Positions 37,201 through 44,943 of a stretch of 64,000 nt of DNA are shown piece after piece. Below the pieces are notes generated by a model. That model was not told the origin of the DNA. It saw only the letters and a program-made list of their open reading frames with translations, and made no database searches. The translations under genes were made by a program, and so were the position numbers. Source of the DNA: Gaiellasilicea sp963707575 (GTDB taxonomy: Bacteria > Actinomycetota > Thermoleophilia > Gaiellales > Gaiellaceae); NCBI GenBank assembly GCA_963707575.1, contig OY970171.1, positions 496,001 to 560,000 on the forward strand, in the 5' to 3' direction. Each line of letters opens with the position of its first letter. Positions within the stretch are counted from its first letter, which is position 1.

Positions 37201-38544
37201 CTGGCGCGAGAGGTCGGCGAACGGATAGGCGCCGCGCACCAGCTTGAAGAGCTCGTCCACCGCGAGCTCGTCCTCGGCCACGATCGCGACGATCTGCTGC
37301 GCGAGCACGTCGAGCGGGTTGCGCGGGATGGACGTCTCCTCGATCGCGCCGTCGCGCATCGCGCGCGCGACGACCGCGCACTCGAGCAGGTCGGCGCGGA
37401 ACTTGGGGAAGATGCGGCCCTTCGAGATCGAGGCGAGATCGTGGCCGGCGCGGCCGATCCGCTGCAGCCCGCGCGCGACCGACTTCGGGCTCTCGACCTG
37501 GATCACGAGATCGACGGCGCCCATGTCGATCCCCAGCTCGAGGCTCGAGGTCGCGACGAGGCACGGGATCTGCCCCGCCTTCAGCAGCTCCTCGATCTCG
37601 ACGCGCTGCTCGCGCGCCAGGGAGCCGTGATGGGCACGCGCAATCTCCTCTTCGGCGAGTTCGTTCAGGCGGAGCGCGAGCCGCTCGGCGAGCCGGCGAT
37701 TGTTCACGAAGACGATCGTCGAACGGTGCTCGCGCACGAGCCTGAGCAGCTCGGGGTAGATGGACGGCCAGATCGAGCCGAGCCCGCCCTCGGTGGTCGG
37801 CGCGAGCACGCTGCCGTCTGCCTCGGGCACGTTGTCGTACGCCTTGCCGCCGGGCTCGCGCATGTCCTCGACGGGGACGACGACCTCGAGGTCGAGCTCC
37901 TTGCGCGTCCCCGCGTCGACGAGCTGGATCGGGCGGTCGCCGGAGACGAAGCGGCCGATCTCCTCCAGCGGGCGCTGCGTCGCGGAGAGCCCGACGCGCT
38001 GCACCGGCTTCGCGAGCAAGTGGTCGAGCCGCTCCAGGCTGAGCGCCAGGTGCGCGCCGCGCTTCGTGCCCGCGACGGCGTGCACCTCGTCCAGGATCAC
38101 CGTCTCGATCGTGCCGAGGATCGAGCGCGCCTGCGAGGTCAGCATCAGGAAGAGGGACTCGGGCGTCGTGATCAGGATGTCGGGCGGTGTGCGCACGATC
38201 GCTGCCCGTTCCTTCTGGGAGGTATCGCCGGTGCGGACGGCCACGCGCAGCTCCGAGCGGAGGCCGGCCAGCGGCCCGCGGAGGTTCCGCTCGACGTCGT
38301 AGTTCAGCGCCTTCAGCGGCGAGACGTAGAGGAGCCGCAGGCCCGCACCGGGTGTCTGACTGAGCCGGTCGATCCCGTAGAGAAAGGCCGCGAGCGTCTT
38401 GCCCGAGCCGGTCGGCGCCTGGATCAGGACGTTGCCTCCGGTGGCGATCGCGGGCCAGCCGGCCACCTGAGCCGGGGTCGGGCCGGCGAACGCACGCTCG
38501 AACCATTCACGCGTCTGCGGTGAGAACGGCGCGAGCGGGTCCAT
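34249..38544 (-). CDS. lhr: Lhr-type large ATP-dependent DNA helicase
   Basis: A 1431-aa superfamily 2 helicase, the typical length of Lhr (1380-1550). It starts MDPLAPFSPQTREWFERAF at ATG 38544. Walker A QAPTGSGKT is near residue 41, TPESLFLML near 120, DEVH in VILDEVHAVAG near 153, SATQRPLEEI near 200, VFVNNRRLAERLA near 300, and ATSSLELGIDMG and QRIGRAGHD near 370-400. Lhr-core winged-helix and beta-barrel parts follow (LLGASSWRIEEI, GGRVHAPWGMALAARLRDAL), then the large C-terminal domain. Lhr unwinds 3'-tailed duplexes and RNA:DNA hybrids and belongs to the DNA-damage response. The frame is clean over 4.3 kb. Confidence 0.96.
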   Translation of the reverse strand: MDPLAPFSPQTREWFERAFAGPTPAQVAGWPAIATGGNVLIQAPTGSGKTLAAFLYGIDRLSQTPGAGLRLLYVSPLKALNYDVERNLRGPLAGLRSELRVAVRTGDTSQKERAAIVRTPPDILITTPESLFLMLTSQARSILGTIETVILDEVHAVAGTKRGAHLALSLERLDHLLAKPVQRVGLSATQRPLEEIGRFVSGDRPIQLVDAGTRKELDLEVVVPVEDMREPGGKAYDNVPEADGSVLAPTTEGGLGSIWPSIYPELLRLVREHRSTIVFVNNRRLAERLALRLNELAEEEIARAHHGSLAREQRVEIEELLKAGQIPCLVATSSLELGIDMGAVDLVIQVESPKSVARGLQRIGRAGHDLASISKGRIFPKFRADLLECAVVARAMRDGAIEETSIPRNPLDVLAQQIVAIVAEDELAVDELFKLVRGAYPFADLSRQQLENVLDMLAGRYPSDEFAELRPRIVWDRTAGVIRGRAGARRLAVTNAGTIPDRGLFGVHLVGDSSGKGGGRVGELDEEMVYEAREGQTFLLGASSWRIEEITRDRVLVSPAPGVPGAVPFWKGEGVGRPYELGEKIGAASRELVGLTDAKALERLGAEYHLDVRAARNLLTYLREQASATGAVPSDRTIVVERFRDEIGDWRVCILTPFGGRVHAPWGMALAARLRDALGIEVQSIWSDDGIALHLPDADAPPPVADLLIAPDEIEELVVNEVGQTALFGARFRENASRALLIPRRRPGQRTPLWQQRLKAQGLLQVARKYGSFPIVLETYRECLQDVFDLPALKQILRGLQTRELDLVDVETVSASPFASSLLFDYVATYMYEDDTPPAERRAQALSLDRDLLRELLGQEELRELIDADALAEVEAQLRGSPRDPDELHDVLRRRGDLRPGEYDEAFAAVLVAERRALEIRLAGEPRLLAAEDAGRYRDALGVMPPGGLPEAFLAGGPDSLRQLVLRFAKGRGPFTTAETTEHFGVDVAELLHGLERENALVRGELRPGGTEREWCDPEVLRRLRRASLAALRKEVEPAEQAALGRFLPAWHGIDRRATLREALIPLQGLALPVSLWESEVLPRRVPGYQPAWLDALCASGEVVWAGAGLDRVALYFRDDAPLLGRPAGAPAPESEDADAIRRALAGSAEFWYPLVEAAELEPEAALPALWELVWAGEVTNDAWTPLRAGRRYQAPRPDRRPRRFSRTRAAAITSTQGRWSLTDKLFAGTPDRRALAELLLERQGIVTRDGVRGEGIPGGYGAVYSELKDLETIGVCRRGYFVEGLGGAQFALAGAVERLRELRGREGDDEEPLVLAAADPAQPYGAALPWPKRAGARAARVAGAQVVLLGGEAALFVERGGRTLVPLREPDEAWLRPAIEALVAHVKGRGGKTRLAVERFDGRPVIETEIMPLLVEAGFLAGPRRAVLRP

Positions 38545-38585
38545 CGCGACAGGGTAGCCCGCGGGCACGCTCCGGCGGCGGGCCG

Positions 38586-38747
38586 CTAGGCGAGCAGGTA
38601 GGCGACGAACGCGATCGCCAGGACGACCGCGACGAGCGCCGCGACGGCGATCTGCACGCCGCCCCAGACGAGCCACGGCGTGCGCTCGCTACGGCCGCGC
38701 TCGGCTTCCTGCACGAGCTCTTCGGTCTTCTCGATCGGTTCGGGCAT
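38586..38747 (-). CDS. Small single-pass membrane protein (53 aa)
   Basis: Starts MPEPIEKTEELVQEAERGRS at ATG 38747. It has a charged 24-residue head and a single hydrophobic helix (GGVQIAVAALVAVVLAIAFV) running to the C-terminus LLA. The topology looks like a tail-anchored protein. Native codon use and a clean stop support it. It lies 41 bp upstream of lhr on the same strand and diverges from the HhH-GPD gene by 36 bp. The function is unknown. Confidence 0.6.
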   Translation of the reverse strand: MPEPIEKTEELVQEAERGRSERTPWLVWGGVQIAVAALVAVVLAIAFVAYLLA

Positions 38748-38783
38748 TGAGGTCGAGGTACCCGGCAGCGGTAGGATCGAACC

Positions 38784-39338
38784 GTGCCCGACGTGCTCCA
38801 CTTCACCGGGAACGAGCAGGCCGACGCCCTGATCGCCCGCGAGCCGCTGGCCCTGCTGATCGGGTTCGCGCTCGACCAGCAGGTGACGGTGCCGACCGCG
38901 TTCCTGGGCCCGCTCAAGCTGCAGCAACGGCTGGGGCGTCTCGACGCGGCGGAGATCGCCGCGCTCGACCCCGACCGGCTCGAATCCGCCTTCCGCGAGA
39001 AGCCCGCCATCCACCGCTTCCCGGGCAGCATGGCGAAGCGCGTGCGGGAGCTGGCCGCGGTCGTCGCCGAGGAGTACGACGGCGACGCCGGGCGCGTCTG
39101 GGGCGACGCCGAGGACTCTGCCGACCTGAAGCGGCGGATCGAGGCGCTCCCCGGCTTCGGCGAGATGAAGGTGAAGGCGCTCGCCTCCGTGCTCGCGAAG
39201 CGGTTCGGGCTCGCCATCGCCGAGCCGCTCGTCCCGGATCACCCGATGCTGGGAGACGTCGACTCGGCTGAGGCGCTCGAGGAGTACCAGGCGGCGAAGC
39301 GCGCCTACAAGGCGTCGCTCCGCGCCGCCAAGGCGTGA
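38784..39338 (+). CDS. HhH-GPD-type base-excision repair protein
   Basis: A 184-aa protein starting at GTG 38784 (PDVLHFTGNEQADALIAREP). The DNA-binding helix-hairpin-helix is IEALPGFGEMKVKALASVLA (about residues 121-140). Upstream helices (ALLIGFALDQQVTVPTAFLG) match the small HhH-GPD repair proteins of actinobacteria, which are shorter than EndoIII/MutY and lack the Fe-S cluster. The catalytic Lys/Asp of EndoIII is not obvious, so activity is uncertain. It overlaps the DUF1028 gene by 4 bp (GTGA). Confidence 0.85.
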   Translation: MPDVLHFTGNEQADALIAREPLALLIGFALDQQVTVPTAFLGPLKLQQRLGRLDAAEIAALDPDRLESAFREKPAIHRFPGSMAKRVRELAAVVAEEYDGDAGRVWGDAEDSADLKRRIEALPGFGEMKVKALASVLAKRFGLAIAEPLVPDHPMLGDVDSAEALEEYQAAKRAYKASLRAAKA

Positions 39339-40180
39339 CCTACTCGCTCGTCGCGCGCGACGCGGAGACGGGAGAGCTCGGCGTCGCGGTCCAGAGCCGC
39401 TCCTTCGGCACGGGCCGGGTCGTGCCGTGGGCCGCCGCCGGCGTGGGTGCCGTCGCGACGCAGTCGTTCACGCTGGCGAGCTACGGCCCTCTGGGGCTCG
39501 GCCTGCTGCGTGAGGGCACGTCGCCGCGGGACGCGCTGGCCGAGCTCGTGGCGGCCGACGAGCTGCGCGACTTCCGTCAGGTCGCCCTCGTCGACGCGCA
39601 GGGCCGGACAGCCGCCCATACGGGCGCCGCGTGCATCCCCTCCGCCGGCTCTCACGCGGGCCACGGCTTCTCGGCGCAGGGGAACATGCTCCGCTCCGAC
39701 GAGGTGTGGACGGCCGCCGCCGAGGGCTTCGAGAGCGCCTCCGGGTCGCTCGCGGAGCGGCTGCTGGCGGGCCTCGACGCCGCCGAGGCGGCGGGCGGCG
39801 ACTTCCGCGGCCGGCAGGCGGGCGCGATCCTCGTCGTCCCGGGCGAGGGCGCCGGCGAGATCTGGGGCGAGCGCGTCGTCGACGTGCGGGTCGACGAGCA
39901 CGAGGAACCGCTGCGGGAGCTCCGGCGTCTGCTCCGGTTCGAGCTCGGGCAGAGTCGCTTCGGTGCGCAGACCACGCCCGAGTCGCTCGACGAGGCGGCC
40001 GCGGGCGCCCGCGACGACGGCGTCTCCGAGGACGTGATTACGTACTACAGCGCGCTCGTGGCTGCGCGCTTCGACCGCCACGAGGGCCGGCGGCGCCTCC
40101 GACCGCTCGAGGAGCGCGAGCCCCGCTGGGGTCGCGCGTTCGAGTCGGCCCTGGAGATGTTCGAGCGTCGCGATGGCTGA
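39335..40180 (+). CDS. DUF1028 Ntn-hydrolase-like protein
   Basis: A 281-aa protein from GTG 39335. TYSLVARDAETGELGVAVQS and VGAVATQSFTLASYGPLGL are the DUF1028 hallmark. The N-terminal Thr right after Met would be the nucleophile if members are Ntn hydrolases, as their fold suggests. The C-terminal part (GEIWGERVVDVRVDEHEEPL) is the domain end plus an extension of about 60 residues. The gene is translationally coupled at both ends: 4 bp with the HhH gene and 8 bp with the phospholipase D-like gene. The physiological role is unknown. Confidence 0.85.
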   Translation: MTYSLVARDAETGELGVAVQSRSFGTGRVVPWAAAGVGAVATQSFTLASYGPLGLGLLREGTSPRDALAELVAADELRDFRQVALVDAQGRTAAHTGAACIPSAGSHAGHGFSAQGNMLRSDEVWTAAAEGFESASGSLAERLLAGLDAAEAAGGDFRGRQAGAILVVPGEGAGEIWGERVVDVRVDEHEEPLRELRRLLRFELGQSRFGAQTTPESLDEAAAGARDDGVSEDVITYYSALVAARFDRHEGRRRLRPLEEREPRWGRAFESALEMFERRDG

Positions 40181-41228
40181 CCTCGGCGTCCGCCTCTACC
40201 GCGACGGCGGGCAGAGCTCGCTCGACGTGGCGCGTGAGGTGGCCGAGTTCTTCGGCGCGGCCGAGCGCACGCTCGACCTGGCGCTGTACGACATCCGGCT
40301 GACCGGGGAGGCGGGCGAGGCCGTCTCGTCGGCATTCCACGCGGCGCACGAGCGCGGCGTCCGTGTCCGGCTCGTCTACAACGCCGACGACCACCGCGGG
40401 CCGATTCCGGTGCCGCCGCCGCCCCAGACCGAGCCCGAGCTGCTGCACCGCCTGCCACTCGAGGCGAAGCCGATCCCGGGCGAGCCCGACCTGATGCACC
40501 ACAAGTACGTCGTTCGCGACGGCAGCACCGTGTGGACGGGCTCGATGAACTGGTCGGACGACTCCTGGTCGCGGCAGGAGAACGTGGTCGTCGTGGCGGA
40601 GTCGCCGCAGCTGGCACACGCCTTCGCGCTCAACTTCGAGGAGCTCTGGGAGGGCGGGCTCGTCGAGCTGTCCGGCAAGGTGGAGCCGCGCCCGGTCGAC
40701 GTGGGCGGGATCCAGGTGCGGCCGTGGTTCACGCCGGGGCACGGCGAGGAGCTCGCCCACCGAATCGCGAAGCGGATCGGCCAGGCCAGGAAGCGGGTAC
40801 GGATCGCCTCGCCGGTGCTGACGTCGGGGCCGATCCTCGGCACGCTCGCGGAGGTCTGCTCGGAGCGGCGCGTCGACGTCGCCGGCGTGATCGACGACAC
40901 GCAGATCGACGGCGTCCTCCACCAGTGGAGCCTGAACGGCAACGCAAGCTGGAAGGTGCCGGCGCTGCGACGGCTGCTCGAGGCGGCATCGTGGTCGGGC
41001 AAGCCCTCGACCCGCTGGGCGCCGGACACCGTGGACGACTTCATGCACGCCAAGATCGTGGTCGCGGACGACATCTCCTTCGTCGGCAGCTTCAACCTCT
41101 CGCGCTCGGGCGAGCTGAACGCGGAGAACGTCCTGGAGCTTCGCGACGCCGCGCTCTCCGACCGTCTCGCCGTCTTCGTCGACGAGATCCGCGCGCTCTA
41201 CCCCGCGGTGACGCTGCCACCTGAATAG
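40173..41228 (+). CDS. Phospholipase D-like (HKD) protein
   Basis: A 351-aa protein with two HKD half-sites: MHHKYVVRDGSTVWTGSMNW near residue 108 and MHAKIVVADDISFVGSFNLS near residue 290. Each has the His, Lys and Asp needed for the covalent phosphohistidine mechanism. No signal peptide is seen. The fold fits phospholipase D, cardiolipin synthase or a Nuc-type nuclease; the spacing of about 180 residues and the N-terminal GVRLYRDGGQSSLDVAREVA cannot settle which. ATG 40173 lies inside the DUF1028 gene (8-bp overlap). Confidence 0.92.
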   Translation: MADLGVRLYRDGGQSSLDVAREVAEFFGAAERTLDLALYDIRLTGEAGEAVSSAFHAAHERGVRVRLVYNADDHRGPIPVPPPPQTEPELLHRLPLEAKPIPGEPDLMHHKYVVRDGSTVWTGSMNWSDDSWSRQENVVVVAESPQLAHAFALNFEELWEGGLVELSGKVEPRPVDVGGIQVRPWFTPGHGEELAHRIAKRIGQARKRVRIASPVLTSGPILGTLAEVCSERRVDVAGVIDDTQIDGVLHQWSLNGNASWKVPALRRLLEAASWSGKPSTRWAPDTVDDFMHAKIVVADDISFVGSFNLSRSGELNAENVLELRDAALSDRLAVFVDEIRALYPAVTLPPE

Positions 41229-41267
41229 GGCACGCGGACGTCGTGCCCGCCGCCTAGGGTGTGCGGC

Positions 41268-42188
41268 GTGAGGCATGCCGCCGCCCTCGCCCTGCTCTGC
41301 CTGCTCGCCGTCGGCGCGGCCTCGGCGTCGCGGCTGCCCGGCGCCGCCGCGTGCCCGGTCTTCCCGGCCACGAACGCCTGGAACCAGCGCGTCGACAAGC
41401 TGCCCGTGGCTCCCGACTCGGATCGGATCGTCACAGCGATCGGCGCCGACGACCACATGCACGCCGACTTCGGCTCGGGCCTCTGGGAGGGCGGCCCGAT
41501 CGGGATCCCGATCACGGTCGTGCGCGGCTCGCAGCCGAAGGTCCGGGTCTCCTTCGAGTACGCGCCCGAGTCGGACAAGGGGCCGTATCCGATCCCCAAA
41601 AACGTGGCGATCGAGGGCGGGCGCGGCTCGGACGGCGACCGGCACGCGCTGATCGTCGACCGCGACCGCTGCAAGCTCTACGAGCTCTTCGCACTGCAGC
41701 CGAAGCCCGGCGGCGGCTGGCGCGCGGGCTCGGGCGCGATCTGGGACCTCCGCTCGAACAAGCTCCGCCCGAAGGGCTGGACGTCCGCCGACGCGGCCGG
41801 CCTGCCGATCCTGCCCGGGCTGGCGCGCTACGAGGACGTGGCGCGCGGCCGGATCGACCACGCGCTCCGCTTCACCGTCTCCCGCACCCGGCGCGCCTAC
41901 GTCTGGCCGGCGCGCCACTTCGCAAGCGACCTCACCGACCCGAGCCTGCCCCCGATGGGGCTCCGCTTCCGGCTCAAGCGCAGCTACGCGATCGGCGGCT
42001 TCCCGCGCCAGGCCCGGATCGTGCTGCAGGCGCTGAAGGAGTACGGGATGATCGTCGCCGACAACGGCTCCAACTGGTACGTCTCGGGCGCCCCGCACCC
42101 GAAGTGGTCGAACGACCAGCTGCACACACTGCACCGCGTGCCCGGCTCGGCCTTCGAGGTCGTCGACGGGACGCGCCTGCGCCCGTAG
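41268..42188 (+). CDS. Secreted uncharacterised protein (306 aa)
   Basis: Begins with a Sec-type signal peptide (RHAAALALLCLLAVGAASAS, cleavage likely near residue 21). The mature part starts LPGAAACPVFPATNAWNQRV and has two cysteines before residue 130, several Trp/Tyr and an ordered DRHALIVDRDRCKLYELFAL segment. The end DNGSNWYVSGAPHPKWSNDQ also looks structured. I recall similar secreted proteins in actinobacteria but no function. GTG 41268 is preferred over GTG 41259. The following aminotransferase starts 9 bp after the stop. Confidence 0.75.
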   Translation: MRHAAALALLCLLAVGAASASRLPGAAACPVFPATNAWNQRVDKLPVAPDSDRIVTAIGADDHMHADFGSGLWEGGPIGIPITVVRGSQPKVRVSFEYAPESDKGPYPIPKNVAIEGGRGSDGDRHALIVDRDRCKLYELFALQPKPGGGWRAGSGAIWDLRSNKLRPKGWTSADAAGLPILPGLARYEDVARGRIDHALRFTVSRTRRAYVWPARHFASDLTDPSLPPMGLRFRLKRSYAIGGFPRQARIVLQALKEYGMIVADNGSNWYVSGAPHPKWSNDQLHTLHRVPGSAFEVVDGTRLRP

Positions 42189-42197
42189 CATCGGGGC

Positions 42198-43341
42198 GTG
42201 CGGAGCCAGCCCGACCGGATCGAGCGTCTCCCCCAGCAGTACTTCACCTCCCTGCTCGCACGGGTCGCGGCGGTCGCGGCCGAGCCCGGCGAGCGCCTGC
42301 TCGACCTCGGGCGCGGCAACCCCGACGTGCCGCCGCCCGCTCACGTCGTCGACGCCCTGGTCGAGACCGCGCGCGAGGAGACGGCCGCGGTGCACGGCTA
42401 TGCGCCCTTCGCCGGCCTGCCCGAGCTGCGGGCGGCGATCGCCGCCCGGTACGCGGACGTGTACGGCGTCGAGCTCGATCCGGAGCGCGAGGTGGCCGTG
42501 CTGCCGGGAACGAAGACGGCGCTCGTCGAGATCGCCCTCTGCGTCGCCGGCGAGGGCGACCGGATCGCGCTGCCCGACCCGGGCTACCCGGACTACAACT
42601 CGGCGGTCGCCCTCGCCGGAGCGGAGCGCGTGTCGCTGCCGCTGGACGAGGCGGGCCGCCCGGAGTGGGAGGCGCTCGCCGACGCGCCGCCTGCGCTCCT
42701 CTATCTCAACTACCCCTCGAACCCGCGCGCCGTGGCCGCCCCCGAGGGCGTCTTCGCCGAGACCGTCGAGTTCGCGGACGCGGACCGGGAGCGTGGTGCT
42801 GCACGACTTCGCCTACGGCGATCTCGTCTTCGACGGGCGCGCACCGCAGAGCTTCCTGGCCGAGCCCGGTGCCCGCGAGGTCGGCGTCGAGTTGTTCTCG
42901 CTCTCGAAGAGCTACGGGATGGCCGGCTGGCGGCTCGGCTTCGTCGTCGGCAATGCCGAGCTCGTCGCGCGGGCGACGTGGCTGCAGGAGCACATTCGCG
43001 CGGGGATCTTCGTCGCGCTCCAGCGGGCGGCGGTGGCAGCGCTCACCGGCCCGCAGGAGACGGTGAGCGAGCGGCGCGCGCTCTACGAGGCGCGGCGCGA
43101 CCGCGTCTTCGCCGCGCTGGCGCCGCTGCGCCCGTCCTGCGAGGGCACGTTCTTCGTCTGGCTGCCCCTGCCAACGGGCTGGACGGCCGAGCGGCTGCTG
43201 ACGGAGACCCGCGTCGCCGTCGCGCCCGGCGAGGGCTTCGGCGCGCGCGGGGAGGGTCACGTCCGCCTCTCCCTCGCCGTCGCGGACGAGTTCCTCGACG
43301 CGGGACTCGAGCGGCTTCGGCAGGCGCTGCTGCCGGAGTAG
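42198..43341 (+). CDS. Class I/II aminotransferase (one frameshift)
   Basis: A PLP-dependent aminotransferase of about 380 aa from GTG 42198. Visible signatures: GRGNPDVPPPAHVVDAL, PLP-phosphate loop LPGTKTALVEI, YLNYPSNPRA, HDFAYGDLVFDG (Asp/Tyr contacting the ring), Schiff-base lysine in LFSLSKSYGMAGWRLGF, and the C-terminal Arg in EGHVRLSLAV. The pattern fits the DapC/AlaC-like branch. The frame breaks near 42788; removing one G rejoins the halves. Directly after the stop begins a 168-nt hairpin, then a branched-chain amino-acid dehydrogenase, so amino-acid turnover is the likely context. Confidence 0.9.
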
Positions 43342-43506
43342 ATGATCGATCGGTGATTCAGGTGCTGCTGGAGCCGGCTCAGACCAAGCAGCGCGTCGCG
43401 ATCGGTCGGCGCGCGTACCGGTAGTACGTGTGCCGGCCGAGCGCGGCGCGATGCGCCGTGTCGGAGCCGCCATCCGGCAGTGCCGGAATTGCTGATCGAT
43501 CATCTA
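43339..43506 (+). ncRNA. 168-nt near-perfect hairpin between aminotransferase and dehydrogenase genes
   Basis: The whole spacer folds on itself. The arms 43339-43418 and 43424-43506 pair around a 5-base loop at 43419-43423. The ends are perfect for 13 bp (TAGATGATCGATC with GATCGATCATCTA). About ten interior non-Watson-Crick positions are G opposite T as read on the plus strand, which would be G-U pairs in a plus-strand RNA but A-C clashes in the other strand. About eight true mismatches or bulges remain. This bias points to a plus-strand RNA structure. It starts at the aminotransferase stop codon and ends 10 bp before the dehydrogenase GTG. It may be an attenuator, a processing site or a palindromic mobile element. 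Confidence 0.6.
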
Positions 43507-43516
43507 AAGTCGAGGC

Positions 43517-44549
43517 GTGTTCGAGGAGCTGCTGCGGCGGTGGGACGGCGAGCACGTCGTCGTCCGGCACGATCCGGCGAGCGGCGCGTGGATGATCGTC
43601 GGGGTGCACTCGACCCGGCTCGGCCCCGCGATGGGCGGGACGCGGCTGAAGACGTACGCGTCGCCGGCCGAGGCGCTCGAGGACGCACTGCGGCTCGCCG
43701 CCGGGATGACGCGGAAGCTCGCCGTCGTCGGCCTGCCCTGCGGCGGCGGCAAGGCGGTGCTCGCGGTGCCGGAGCTTCCGCAGGGCGACGACCGCCGCCG
43801 TCTCTTCGAGCGCTACGCGGAGCTCGTCGACTCGCTGGGCGGCACGTTCGTCACCGGCCCGGACGTGAACACGGGCGAGGCGGACATGGACGTGATCGGC
43901 GAGCGCACGCCGCACGTCTTCTGCCGCAGCGTCGGGAACGGCGGCTCAGGCGACCCCAGCGTCCACACGGCGCTCGGGGTCTTCCACGGCATCCGGGCGA
44001 GCCTCGCGCACGCCCTGGGCTCGGACGATCCCGTCCGGCCGGACCGTGCTCGTCCAGGGCGCCGGCTCGGTCGGCGCCAAGCTGACGCGGCTGCTGGCGG
44101 AGGCGGGCGCGACCGTCCTCGTGGCCGACGTCGACGAGGAGCGGGCGCGCGCCACCGGCGCAGCGGTCGTCCCCGCGGACGCCGCGCTGGAGACGGAGTG
44201 CGACGTCTACGCGCCGTGTGCGCTGGGCGCGACGATCTCCGCCGAGTCGATCCCGCGCCTGCGCTGCCGCATCGTCGCCGGCGGGGCGAACAACCAGCTC
44301 GCCACCCCGGCGGACGGCGAGCGGCTCCGCGCAGCGGGCATCCTCTACGCGCCCGACTACGTGATCAACAGCGGCGGCGCGCTGCACGGGATCGGCCTCG
44401 AGCGGCTCGGTTGGGATTCCGACCGGCTGGAGCAGGAGGTCGCCGGCATCGGCGTCACGCTCACAAGCATCTTCGCGGCTGCCGACTCCGACGGCAGCTC
44501 CACGGACGCCGCCGCGGAGCGGCTCGCGGCCGAGCGCCTCGCTGTCTAA
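43517..44549 (+). CDS. Leu/Phe/Val dehydrogenase family protein (one frameshift)
   Basis: An NAD-dependent amino-acid dehydrogenase of about 344 aa. GTG 43517 opens FEELLRRWDGEHVVVRHDP. The substrate loop GPAMGGTRLKTYASPAEALE and catalytic lysine in GLPCGGGKAVLAVP are typical of leucine dehydrogenases. The Rossmann motif VLVQGAGSVGAKLTRLLAEA and VINSGGALHG follow. It deaminates branched-chain or aromatic amino acids to 2-oxo acids. The frame breaks near 44036; dropping one C rejoins it. It probably forms one unit with the aminotransferase upstream, with the long hairpin between them. Confidence 0.9.
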
Positions 44550-44559
44550 CGCGGGCCGT

Positions 44560-44943
44560 CTAGTCGGGCCGCTTCATGTACAGCTCCGTGAACTCGGAGC
44601 AGCGGCCCTCGGCGTTGAAGCGAAGCAGGAACACGTTGTCGTACACGCGCGCGACCTTCCCGTCCGGGTTGCGGTACGTGCTCTCCCCCACCGCGACCGC
44701 CGCGTCGCCGTCCACCGCGAAGCACTCGTAGCGGGCGTCGAACGACCCGGGCGCATCCGGCTCCTCGAGCCAGGAGTCCGCGACAGCCTCGCGGCCGGCC
44801 AGCGGCTCGTCCCAGGGGTGGTAGCGGTACCGGGCGTCCTCGTCGAAGAGGTCGAGGATCTCGCCGCGGTCGCCGCTCTTCCAGGCCGCGACGTACGACG
44901 CGAGCCAGCGCGCGACCCAGCCCCGGTCGAGGTCAGGTGACAC
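44560..44943 (-). CDS. SnoaL/NTF2-like protein
   Basis: A 127-aa protein of the NTF2-like fold. The N-terminal helix VARWLASYVAAWKSGDRGEI with the following LFDEDARYRYHPWDEPLAGR and DNVFLLRFNAEGRCSEFTEL strands are characteristic. SnoaL-like proteins are small cyclases, isomerases or ketosteroid-isomerase relatives, or binding proteins without activity. GTG 44943 overlaps the acyl-CoA dehydrogenase stop by 11 bp. The function is not readable. Confidence 0.85.
   Translation of the reverse strand: MSPDLDRGWVARWLASYVAAWKSGDRGEILDLFDEDARYRYHPWDEPLAGREAVADSWLEEPDAPGSFDARYECFAVDGDAAVAVGESTYRNPDGKVARVYDNVFLLRFNAEGRCSEFTELYMKRPD

Noticed and set aside
38545..38676. 44-codon N-terminal extension of lhr.
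   Set aside because: It is arginine-rich shadow sequence running into the small membrane-protein gene. Homology starts at ATG 38544.
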